Positions 7,993-15,667 of a stretch of 15,667 nucleotides of DNA are shown in pieces. The notes below the pieces were generated by a model that did no database searches, had not been told where the DNA came from, and worked only from the letters and a program-made list of their open reading frames with translations. The stretch's first letter is position 1, and the number at the start of each line of letters is the position of its first letter. A program made the position numbers and the translations under genes. Source of the stretch: an uncultured Eubacteriales bacterium (lineage in GTDB: Bacteria; Bacillota_A; Clostridia; Oscillospirales; Oscillospiraceae); the NCBI GenBank assembly GCA_900319835.1, contig ONPY01000061.1, positions 1 to 15,667 of the forward strand, in the 5' to 3' direction.

Positions 7993-9204
7993 ATGATCTT
8001 CACCGAACAGGAAGTCATGGAATATGTGCGTCAGGAGGATGTGCGCTTTATCCGCCTGGCCTTCTGCGACGTTTTCGGAGCGCAAAAGAATATCGCCATC
8101 ATGCCTTCCGAACTGGAGCGGGCCTTTAAGGAGGGCATCGCCATCGACGCTTCCGCCATCGCGGGCTTCGGGGGCGAGGTGCGCTCCGACCTCTTTCTCC
8201 ATCCGGTTCCCGGCACGCTCTCCTCGCTCCCCTGGCGCGGAGAGAACGGAAAGGTGGTGCGCATGTTCTGCGGCGTCTCCCACCCGGACGGGACGACGCT
8301 GGAGACAGACTCCCGCGCGCTGCTGAAAAAGGCTGTGGAGCGCGCCGCCTCCCTGGGCGTGCGTTTTGCCTTCGGCACGGAGATGGAATTCTATCTCTTC
8401 AAGACCGACGAGGAGGGCGAGCCCACCGCGATCCCCTATGACCGCGCAAGCTACATGGACATTGCCCCGAAGGACAAGGGTGAAAACATCCGCCGGGAGA
8501 TCTGCATCACGCTCGAGCAGATGGGGGTGCGGCCCGAGTGCTCCCACCACGAGGAGGGTCCAGGCCAAAACGAGATCGACTTCCGCTACTCCGAGCCCCT
8601 CTCTGCCGCCGACAACGCCCTGACCTTCCGCGCCGTGGTGGAGACCATCGTGGCGCGCAACGGTCTCGCCGCGGATTTTTCTCCCAAGCCTCTGCCGGAC
8701 CAGGCAGGCAACGGAATGCACATCAACCTCTCCGTCAAATCCGCCGACGGGCGGGACCTGTTGCCCCAGGTGATCGCCGGGATCATGGCGCGCATCTATG
8801 AGATCACCGCCTTTTTGAACCCGACCGAGAATTCCTATGCGCGCCTCGGCAGCCGAAAGGCTCCCGGCTGGATCAGCTGGTCCAGCGAGAACCGCTCCCA
8901 GCTTATCCGCATCCCCGCCGCAACGGGCGAGCTGCGGCGGGCGGAGCTGCGCTCCGCCGATCCGGGGGTAAACCCCTACGTCGCCTTTGCCCTGCTGATT
9001 CACGCGGGGCTGGACGGCATCGAGGCGAATCTCCCCCTGCCGGAGAGCGCGGATTTGAACCTCTTCACCGCGCCGGAGGAGACCTTGCGTCATTTCCGGC
9101 ATTTGCCCCGTTCGCTGTCTGAGGCCAATGCTGCAGCGCGGGAGAGTGAATTTGTTCGCCGCCACCTGCCTGAGGCACTGATTGCCGCCTACTGCGACAG
9201 ATAA
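7993..9204 (+). CDS. glnA: Glutamine synthetase type I (short, divergent)
   Basis: Glutamate plus ammonia to glutamine, dodecameric in the family. The 403-residue product has the type I active-site series: GTEMEF (128-133), SHHEEGPGQNEIDF (184-197), NGMHINLS (240-247), NPTENSYARL (276-285), NRSQLIRIPA (300-309) and ELRSADPGVNPY (318-329). Start 7993 is chosen because MIFTEQEVMEYV matches the family N-terminus and AAAGGA lies 10 nt upstream; the ATG at 7960 would fall almost on the transcript start. It is about 40 residues shorter than B. subtilis GlnA (444), lacking the C-terminal segment. The flap motif GYEAP is replaced around 286-291 by GSRKAP, with Lys where the flap Glu normally lies. 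Divergent from glnN and followed by an ANTAR regulator. A related gamma-glutamyl ligase is possible but less likely. Confidence 0.88.
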   Translation: MIFTEQEVMEYVRQEDVRFIRLAFCDVFGAQKNIAIMPSELERAFKEGIAIDASAIAGFGGEVRSDLFLHPVPGTLSSLPWRGENGKVVRMFCGVSHPDGTTLETDSRALLKKAVERAASLGVRFAFGTEMEFYLFKTDEEGEPTAIPYDRASYMDIAPKDKGENIRREICITLEQMGVRPECSHHEEGPGQNEIDFRYSEPLSAADNALTFRAVVETIVARNGLAADFSPKPLPDQAGNGMHINLSVKSADGRDLLPQVIAGIMARIYEITAFLNPTENSYARLGSRKAPGWISWSSENRSQLIRIPAATGELRRAELRSADPGVNPYVAFALLIHAGLDGIEANLPLPESADLNLFTAPEETLRHFRHLPRSLSEANAAARESEFVRRHLPEALIAAYCDR

Positions 9205-9229
9205 CCGCGTGAAAATGCCATGAGGAAAC

Positions 9230-9267
9230 GGATTGCCACACCGGTGTGCGCACCGGTTCGCAATGAC
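9230..9267. repeat. REP-like hairpin between glnA and the ANTAR gene
   Basis: GGATTGCC... to ...CGCAATGAC encloses an ACCGGTG/CACCGGT stem (9240-9257, loop TGCG), with outer ATTGC/GCAAT pairing (9232-9264). The reverse strand reads GTCATTGCGA...TGGCAATCC, a pattern I know from short dispersed extragenic repeats in several bacterial groups. It may also end or dampen glnA transcription. Only one copy is in the window, so the dispersed nature is not shown here. Confidence 0.5.
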
Positions 9268-9292
9268 GGCGTTTTCTTTTCACCGTGAACTG

Positions 9293-9300
9293 AAGGAGGT
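9293..9300 (+). promoter_or_regulatory. Ribosome binding site that fixes a GTG start
   Basis: AAGGAGGT, 7 nt before the GTG at 9308, is the only strong site in this gap. It excludes the longer frame from 9233, whose first 25 codons would run through the hairpin repeat. Confidence 0.9.
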
Positions 9301-9307
9301 GCAGCGT

Positions 9308-9892
9308 GTGATTTTTCAGGAACGGACCTATGCCGTTCTGCTGGTGACAGTCTCCGAAAAACTGGATACACAGATGCGCGCGCTGCTCCCCGAGACGGAC
9401 TTCTTCCCGGTCAAGAGTGCACGGAGCGTGGGCCTGGCCCGCCGCATGCTGCTGGATGCGCGCTTTGATCTGGTGCTGATCCAGACGCCGCTCAAGGACG
9501 ATTTCGGCACGCAGCTTGCCATCGACGTCTGCACGGACTCAAGCGCGGCTGCCCTGCTCTTTGTCAAAAGCGAGCTGCTGGAGAGCGTGAGCGCAAAGGT
9601 GCTGGAATACGGCGTCATGACCCTGCCGATGCCGACAAGCTCCGCGCTGGTGAGCCAGACGCTCCGGGCCATGTGCGCCCAGCGGGAGCGCCTGCGCCGG
9701 ATGGAAGCCCGGCAGCAGAGTCTGGAGGAAAAGATGCAGGAGATCCGTCTGGTCAACCGGGCCAAGTGGCTGCTGATCGAGTGTCTCAGCATGACGGAGG
9801 ACGACGCCCACCATTACATTGAGCGCCAGTGCATGGACCAGCGCATCACCAAGCGGCAGGCCGCGGAGAATATCATCAAAACCTACGGTTGA
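9308..9892 (+). CDS. ANTAR-domain antiterminator with degenerate receiver
   Basis: Predicted RNA-binding antiterminator for nitrogen genes. The 194 residues comprise a receiver-like N-terminal domain (about 8-120), a short coiled-coil linker (about 122-145) and an ANTAR domain (about 145-192) with the typical pattern around VNRAKWLLIECLSMTEDDA and ITKRQAAENII. The receiver seems unable to take a phosphate: the acceptor Asp position reads Gln59 (LVLIQTP), the N-terminal acidic pair is absent (VLLVTVSEK), and the usual Lys-Pro reads LPMP (106-109). ANTAR proteins beside clostridial glutamine synthetase genes (NitR type) are known. They bind paired hairpins with A1/G4 hexaloops to prevent termination; a matching hairpin is in the glnN leader. 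How it senses nitrogen is unknown; contact with a glutamine synthetase is one possibility. GTG start. Confidence 0.9.
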   Translation: MIFQERTYAVLLVTVSEKLDTQMRALLPETDFFPVKSARSVGLARRMLLDARFDLVLIQTPLKDDFGTQLAIDVCTDSSAAALLFVKSELLESVSAKVLEYGVMTLPMPTSSALVSQTLRAMCAQRERLRRMEARQQSLEEKMQEIRLVNRAKWLLIECLSMTEDDAHHYIERQCMDQRITKRQAAENIIKTYG

Positions 9893-9917
9893 CAAATCAA
9901 CCGAATCGGTGTATTTT
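9889..9917 (+). promoter_or_regulatory. Possible promoter overlapping the ANTAR gene stop
   Basis: TTGACA (9889-9894, including the TGA stop), 17 bp, TATTTT (9912-9917). Transcription would begin near 9924 and run straight into the terminator at 9931-9983, giving pyrG an attenuated leader. An alternative start is TTGATA (9987-9992), 17 bp, GATACT (10010-10015), inside the structured element. Neither can be preferred from sequence alone. Confidence 0.4.
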
Positions 9918-9930
9918 TATCGCGTTGAAC

Positions 9931-9982
9931 AAGGACGTTCATCTGGGATTTGTGCCCCCAGATGAACGTCCTTTTCTATTTT

Positions 9983-9983
<1 letters not shown>
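9931..9983 (+). terminator. Strong intrinsic terminator between ANTAR gene and pyrG
   Basis: A 17-bp perfect stem (9931-9947 with 9957-9973), 9-nt loop and a T-rich tail TTTTCTATTTTT (9972-9983). It should end the glnA-ANTAR transcript. If the promoter at 9889-9917 is real it would lie in the pyrG leader and act as an attenuator. Confidence 0.85.
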
Positions 9984-11785
<1,802 letters not shown>

Positions 11786-12025
11786 CAGAAGAATGGTCAA
11801 GAAGAGGAAACCTTTCTTCTCGATATCCGCCGCATCCACAGGATTCGACAGGGGCGCAGCATACCGGCTGCGCCTTTGTTCCGTTTATTTCCGAACTGGG
11901 AAAACTCGCGATCGTTTTGCCGGAAGGAGCGAGCGACATGATACGGATCTGCCAAGCAGGCGCGATGCCTGTGCTTTCGTTTTATGCCGTGACCGGACTG
12001 CAGAGACATCGCCGCCGCGTGTCGG
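11786..12025. other. Gap between pyrG and the tetR promoter
   Basis: Holds one hairpin (11853-11874) and otherwise nothing I can name. An open frame from 11782 to 12120 crosses the hairpin and the tetR promoter, overlaps the tetR start and has no family signature, so it is not called as a gene. Confidence 0.5.
11853..11880 (+). terminator. Probable pyrG terminator
   Basis: GGCGCAGC (11853-11860) and GCTGCGCC (11867-11874) pair over 8 bp around ATACCG, followed by TTTGTT. It lies 67 nt after the pyrG stop. The T-tract is short, so efficiency is uncertain. The core resembles the hairpin after asnB. Confidence 0.6.
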
Positions 12026-12054
12026 TTGACTTTTCCTCTGTTTCCCATTACAAT
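12026..12054 (+). promoter_or_regulatory. Promoter of the TetR-family gene, with operator half-site
   Basis: TTGACT (12026-12031), 17 bp, TACAAT (12049-12054). The bases GTTGACTTTT (12025-12034) repeat one half of the palindromic operator at 12798-12818, so the regulator may also bind its own promoter. Confidence 0.75.
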
Positions 12055-12076
12055 AGCACGGAAAGAACACCTTCGT

Positions 12077-12082
12077 GGGAGG
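12077..12082 (+). promoter_or_regulatory. Ribosome binding site that fixes the tetR start
   Basis: GGGAGG lies 9 nt before GTG 12092. The in-frame ATG at 12026 overlaps the -35 box and cannot be the start. Confidence 0.85.
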
Positions 12083-12091
12083 CACAATCGC

Positions 12092-12697
12092 GTGAACAAG
12101 AGAAAGCAGCAGGCCATTGAGACCAAACAGAAGCTTCTGGACGCAGCGGACGCGCTGGTCAAGGAGAAGGGCTTTGACGCCATGAGCGTGGACGACATCG
12201 TCGCCGCCTGCGGTGTGGCCAAAGGCACCTTCTACCACTACTTTGAATCCAAGGCCGATCTGCTGGTGTATCTGACCCGGGCCCCCTATGACGAGCTCAA
12301 GCGCAAATTTGCCGCCACGGACGGTCAACCCTATCTGGAGCGCCTGCGGTTAATGCTGCGCGAGTGGTTTCGCATCATGGAGAAATACAACCTGCATTTC
12401 ACCATGCTCTATAACCGGAGCCTTCCGACTCAGGGTCCCGTCCTCGCCCGTACAAGCAAACAGTCCCAGATCGACCAGGGCTTGAGCATGCTGCGCTATT
12501 GTCTCCGGATGGCCGTTGAACACGGAGAACTTCGCAGTGACACCCCGGTGGACGATCTCGGCATGGCGCTGGTATTCTCCATTCAGGGCGCCGCGGTGTA
12601 CCAGGCGCAGAACCCCGATAGCTTTGACGTCTCCGCCTGGGCGGACGCCTTTGTCCCTCTTGTCTGTGATGCGTTCTTAAAAACCTACACAATTTGA
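12092..12697 (+). CDS. TetR/AcrR-family transcriptional regulator
   Basis: DNA-binding repressor of about 201 residues, normal for the family. The N-terminal helix-turn-helix spans roughly 11-58: KLLDAADALVKEKGFDAMSV leads into DDIVAACGVAKGTFYHYFESKADLL, the classic TetR pattern. The C-terminal ligand and dimer domain (about 65-200) is not informative by eye. A GTG start fits the ribosome site and the promoter. The gene has its own terminator and lies directly upstream, in the same direction, of the polyferredoxin-AOR operon, whose transcript start carries a 21-bp palindrome. Inference: it represses that operon, possibly relieved by an aldehyde or related small molecule. The ligand cannot be read from the sequence. 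Confidence 0.9.
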   Translation: MNKRKQQAIETKQKLLDAADALVKEKGFDAMSVDDIVAACGVAKGTFYHYFESKADLLVYLTRAPYDELKRKFAATDGQPYLERLRLMLREWFRIMEKYNLHFTMLYNRSLPTQGPVLARTSKQSQIDQGLSMLRYCLRMAVEHGELRSDTPVDDLGMALVFSIQGAAVYQAQNPDSFDVSAWADAFVPLVCDAFLKTYTI

Positions 12698-12714
12698 TCC
12701 ATACATTCCCCGAA

Positions 12715-12749
12715 TCGCCCGGTTTTGTCAGAACCGGGCGACTTTTTTT
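12715..12749 (+). terminator. Intrinsic terminator of the TetR-family gene
   Basis: TCGCCCGGTT (12715-12724) and AACCGGGCGA (12732-12741) pair over 10 bp, loop 7 nt, followed by a run of seven T (12743-12749). It lies 17 nt after the stop codon. Confidence 0.92.
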
Positions 12750-12759
12750 GAATTGTATC

Positions 12760-12788
12760 TTGCAAAAACTGAAAAAGCGTTTTATACT
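12760..12788 (+). promoter_or_regulatory. Promoter of the polyferredoxin-AOR operon
   Basis: TTGCAA (12760-12765), 17 bp, TATACT (12783-12788). The start is expected near 12795, just before the palindromic operator. Confidence 0.8.
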
Positions 12789-12797
12789 GACTGTAGG

Positions 12798-12818
12798 TCG
12801 TTGACTTTTAGTCAACGA
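12798..12818. promoter_or_regulatory. 21-bp palindromic operator, probably for the TetR-family protein
   Basis: TCGTTGACT and AGTCAACGA form perfect 9-bp arms around TTT, starting a few bases after the predicted transcript start. Position and symmetry are typical for a repressor site. The assignment to the neighbouring TetR-family protein is an inference supported by the half-site in its own promoter. Confidence 0.7.
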
Positions 12819-12866
12819 AATTAGTCATTCCTAACCGGCTATCTCTATTCAAAAGGAGGTTCAAGC

Positions 12867-13595
12867 ATGTCGTCAGAAGTCAAAAAGCCGACGGACGGTT
12901 TCCCCGCCGTATCGGAAGCCTGCATCCACTGCGGCCTCTGTGCGCGCAGCTGTCCCGTCGGTGCCATCACCGTGGATCGGGCGACCAAGTCCTGGTCCAT
13001 CGACAAGAGCGCATGTATCCTCTGCGGTACCTGCGCGGCGAAGTGTCCCAAGAAGGCCATCACAATGGACAAATCCAAGCGCCCCGCATCCGCGATGGCC
13101 AAGAAAGCCTATGCGTTGCCCATCCAGGTGCCCAGGAGCAAGGGCGTCCTTGTCGTCAACGACAAGATGTGCGCCGGCTGCATGTCCTGCATGTACGCAT
13201 GTTCCCTGCACAAGGAGGGTGTAGCCGCCCCGCATCTGTCCCGCATCCGGGTCGAGAACTACGACTTCGAGCAGTGGGACAACACCGCCAAGCCATGTCT
13301 CCAGTGCACCGATCCCCAGTGCATGCGCTACTGCCCCTGCAACGCCATCTATGTGGACAAGAAGACCGGCGCCCGGGTCATCGACGAGGATCTGTGCATC
13401 GGCTGCCAGGAATGCATCCGCCACTGTCCCTTCACCCCGTCCCGCATCCGCTTTGACGATATCAAGCTCAAGGCCATCAAGTGCGATCTCTGCGGCGGCG
13501 ACCCCGAGTGCGTGAAGTCCTGCCCCTTCGGCGCGCTCAAGTATTACACCAACGAAGAAGGCGTGGAAACCGGTTACAGAGGGGAGGATTTATAA
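12867..13595 (+). CDS. Polyferredoxin, electron-transfer subunit for AOR-type enzyme
   Basis: Iron-sulfur protein of 242 residues, cytoplasmic (no signal peptide or membrane helix). Six four-cysteine sets are visible: C19/22/25/29 and C50/53/56/60, a classic 2[4Fe-4S] ferredoxin module, then C102/105/108/112, C144/147/152/156, C177/180/183/187 and C206/209/215/219, the four-cluster pattern of DmsB/HycB-type subunits. That would allow six [4Fe-4S] clusters. The ribosome site AAGGAGGT is 6 nt from the ATG. The stop overlaps the AOR start by one base (TAATG), implying translational coupling and a complex. By analogy with two-subunit tungsten oxidoreductases, it should carry electrons from the pterin site to ferredoxin or another acceptor. 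The extra N-terminal ferredoxin module may serve a different partner. Confidence 0.92.
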   Translation: MSSEVKKPTDGFPAVSEACIHCGLCARSCPVGAITVDRATKSWSIDKSACILCGTCAAKCPKKAITMDKSKRPASAMAKKAYALPIQVPRSKGVLVVNDKMCAGCMSCMYACSLHKEGVAAPHLSRIRVENYDFEQWDNTAKPCLQCTDPQCMRYCPCNAIYVDKKTGARVIDEDLCIGCQECIRHCPFTPSRIRFDDIKLKAIKCDLCGGDPECVKSCPFGALKYYTNEEGVETGYRGEDL

Positions 13596-15667
13596 TGGAA
13601 CAATACGGTTATGTCGGAACCTGTCTGCGTGTCAATCTCACGACCGGTGAGATCAGCACCTTCCCGACGGAAAAATATGTAGACGGCTTCCTGGGCTCCA
13701 AGGGTCTCGCAGCCAAGATCTACTGGGAAGAGATCGGCCCGGAGGTCCAGCCCTTTGACCCGGAGAACAAGCTCATCTTCACCTCCGGTCCGGCCAACGG
13801 AACCGGTGCCAACAGCAGCGGCAAGGGCAGCCTTGCGGGCAAGTCGCCCACCTGGTACCCGGTCCATTCCTTCACTCACTCCACCACCGGCAACTTCTCC
13901 CCCACGATGAAGAGGGCCGGCTTCGACGCCATCATCATTGAGGGCAAAGCGGCTATCCCTTCCTACCTCTGGATCTGCGACGGTCACGTGGAAATCCGCG
14001 ACGGCCGCGATCTCTGGGGCAAGACCACGCGCAACGCCAGAAATCTGCTGCGGCAAAAGCACGGCAAGAATGTGGTGGTCGCCTGCATCGGACCCGCCGG
14101 GGAGAATCTGGTGACCTCTGCCGTGGTCAGTGTGGCCTCCAACCAGGTCTTTGGCCGCGGCGGCTTCGGCGCGGTGCTTGGCTCCAAAAACCTGAAAGCC
14201 GTCGTGGTCACCGGCAAGGGCCGCATCAAGGTGGCCAATCCCGAGGGTCTGCTTGCCCTGAACCGCGAGCGCGCCAAGTCCGAGGCCATCAAGATCGACG
14301 AGCATCGCACCGTCTTCGGTAAGGATGTGGTCGGCAAGCCCTGGGAAGAGACGGCGTTCTGCAACTACGGCTCCGTCGGTGCAGAGACTCAGCTGCGTGA
14401 AAAGGCCCGTTATGGACAGGTACGCATCAAACCCAACGCCTGTGAAAACTGTTTTGTTTTCTGCCGCACCAAGTACAACTGGTACGATGGATCTCAGCAG
14501 GACGCCAGCGTCATCTGCGCCTCCAACATCGGCTTTGCCACGGGCGAGGCCATCCACAACCAGTTCAAGAAAAAGATGCTGGGCACCACAAGCTACAAGT
14601 ACGCGCAGGTGGTGGACGACCTTGGCATGAACATGAACGACTTCTCGCAGCTGGCGCCGCTGTATGGCGTGCCCGGGAAGTTTGACGAGAAGGAGCACAT
14701 TGAGGGCTCCCTCATGGGCGGCGACTGGCTGTGGCAGGCGCATCTGTTCGGCATTCTCACCAACGAAAACACCGGCTGGCCCTGGGACAAATGGGGCACC
14801 GGGGAGTTTATCGAGAAGATGCTGCTGGACGTGGCTTACCGCCGCGGCTTCGGCGATATTTTGGCCCGCGGCTTCCGCTACGCCACCCAGTACATCTATG
14901 AGCATGAGGAGTTCGGGCCCAACCGCAAGGACATCATGTTCATCTACCAGCGTATTTACGGCAAGGCGGGCAACATGGGCTGTCTGGAGAACGGCCACGG
15001 CCAGTATGTGCCAAACCCCGGGCGCGCCATTTACACCGCTCTGGGTGACCGCACTGGTTCTGAGCCCGAATTCATGTGGGCTAAGATGCTCAAATACCAC
15101 AGCCCCGTGCCCAAGGAGGTGCGTGAAAAGTGGCTGGGCGAGGGCGCGGACAAGATCCTCGACCTGCACTACTGGGGCCCCGAGGTGGCCCACGCGGTCA
15201 TCATGCACGAGAACTACTGCTCCACCATCGACAGCCTGCATCTGTGTGCCGTGGGCTCCCTGAACAACGGCGGCGGCGGAGTTTCGGCCTTTACCAACCG
15301 CTCCGTCCCCTTCCCCAGCGAGCCCACCTTCTGGCTTTACCACACACCAAATGGTGCCAGTGAATTTCTCACCGAGATCTTCGGCCATGAAGTCAGCTAC
15401 GAGGAGTGCGTGGAGACCGGTGAGCGCATCTGCAACCTCATCCGTGCTATCTGGGTGCGCGATGGCTACACCACCGTGGTCGATCCCTTCTGGGGCGGCG
15501 ACTACGACACGCTGTGGGACATGCAGTTTAAGCGCCGCGATCCCGACGGCGTGCTCTTCACCGATCCCGACGGTTTCAAGGCCACCCGCGCCGATTACTA
15601 CAAGGAGCGCGGCTGGGTTGACGGCGTCCCCACCCGGGCCACACTGGAGCGCCTGGGTCTCGGCTAC
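13595..15667 (+). CDS. Aldehyde:ferredoxin oxidoreductase family, tungsten/molybdenum (partial)
   Basis: Catalytic subunit, 691 residues visible and open at the window edge. Family marks: N-terminal AOR domain starting GYVGTCLRVNLTTGEI, the TSGPANGTGANSSGK region (63-77), GRGGFGAVLGSKNLKAVVV (187-205), and the [4Fe-4S] ligands C283/C286/C290 (CENCFVFC) with a probable fourth at C551 (LHLCAVG). The family oxidises aldehydes to acids with a bis-pterin tungsten or molybdenum centre and is oxygen sensitive; some relatives (BamB) reduce aromatic-ring thioesters. Start by one-base overlap with the polyferredoxin and GGGGAGG 7 nt upstream. Already longer than many AORs (about 605-650). No cofactor or transport gene is in view. 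The substrate cannot be read. Confidence 0.92.
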   Translation, partial: MEQYGYVGTCLRVNLTTGEISTFPTEKYVDGFLGSKGLAAKIYWEEIGPEVQPFDPENKLIFTSGPANGTGANSSGKGSLAGKSPTWYPVHSFTHSTTGNFSPTMKRAGFDAIIIEGKAAIPSYLWICDGHVEIRDGRDLWGKTTRNARNLLRQKHGKNVVVACIGPAGENLVTSAVVSVASNQVFGRGGFGAVLGSKNLKAVVVTGKGRIKVANPEGLLALNRERAKSEAIKIDEHRTVFGKDVVGKPWEETAFCNYGSVGAETQLREKARYGQVRIKPNACENCFVFCRTKYNWYDGSQQDASVICASNIGFATGEAIHNQFKKKMLGTTSYKYAQVVDDLGMNMNDFSQLAPLYGVPGKFDEKEHIEGSLMGGDWLWQAHLFGILTNENTGWPWDKWGTGEFIEKMLLDVAYRRGFGDILARGFRYATQYIYEHEEFGPNRKDIMFIYQRIYGKAGNMGCLENGHGQYVPNPGRAIYTALGDRTGSEPEFMWAKMLKYHSPVPKEVREKWLGEGADKILDLHYWGPEVAHAVIMHENYCSTIDSLHLCAVGSLNNGGGGVSAFTNRSVPFPSEPTFWLYHTPNGASEFLTEIFGHEVSYEECVETGERICNLIRAIWVRDGYTTVVDPFWGGDYDTLWDMQFKRRDPDGVLFTDPDGFKATRADYYKERGWVDGVPTRATLERLGLGY

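Noticed and set aside
7951..9165. 404-codon minus-strand frame opposite glnA
   Set aside because: The plus-strand frame has the complete glutamine synthetase motif series with a promoter and ribosome site. The antisense frame has none.
13574..15388. Long open frame (about 600 codons) on the minus strand opposite the AOR gene
   Set aside because: It is the mirror of a GC-rich coding region. The plus-strand frame has clear AOR motifs, and the antisense product has a low-complexity Gly/Ala/Val/His makeup without any family signature.

Overview
The window looks like chromosomal DNA of a GC-rich, strictly anaerobic Firmicute, most likely a clostridium of the Oscillospiraceae/Ruminococcaceae type. 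This rests on sigma-A promoters, strong AGGAGG ribosome sites, a type III plus a type I glutamine synthetase with an ANTAR regulator, and an aldehyde:ferredoxin oxidoreductase operon. The taxonomic call is an inference from gene content and style, not from a marker gene.

Layout. Positions 1-136 are a nearly perfect palindrome, possibly an insertion-sequence-derived element or a fold-back at a contig end. After a gene-poor stretch (137-499) come four genes on the minus strand, transcribed leftward from about 7855: glutamine synthetase III (glnN), glmS, guaA and asnB. Facing away from them on the plus strand are a type I glutamine synthetase, an ANTAR-domain antiterminator and pyrG. From 12026 a second unit begins: a TetR-family regulator, a polyferredoxin, and a tungsten/molybdenum aldehyde oxidoreductase of the AOR family that runs off the right edge.

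How they work together. Positions 500-11785 form a glutamine locus: two enzymes that make glutamine, four glutamine-dependent amidotransferases that spend it (GlmS, GuaA, AsnB, PyrG), and an RNA-binding regulator. The glnN leader begins with a strong terminator hairpin that can refold into a small hairpin with an A1/G4 hexaloop, the hallmark of ANTAR targets. The neighbouring ANTAR protein is therefore the obvious candidate to control read-through into the whole minus-strand operon.

The most novel item is a structured element of about 140 nt found twice, upstream of guaA (3672-3813, minus) and upstream of pyrG (9983-10120, plus), in the same orientation relative to the gene. Stems differ in sequence between the copies but keep pairing through compensatory changes, while the two strands of an internal loop are identical. 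It may be a cis-regulatory RNA of nucleotide amidotransferase genes or a dispersed structured repeat; two copies in one window cannot decide this.

The right-hand unit shows a TetR-family gene next to a 21-bp palindromic operator at the start site of the polyferredoxin-AOR operon, suggesting control of an aldehyde-oxidising enzyme.
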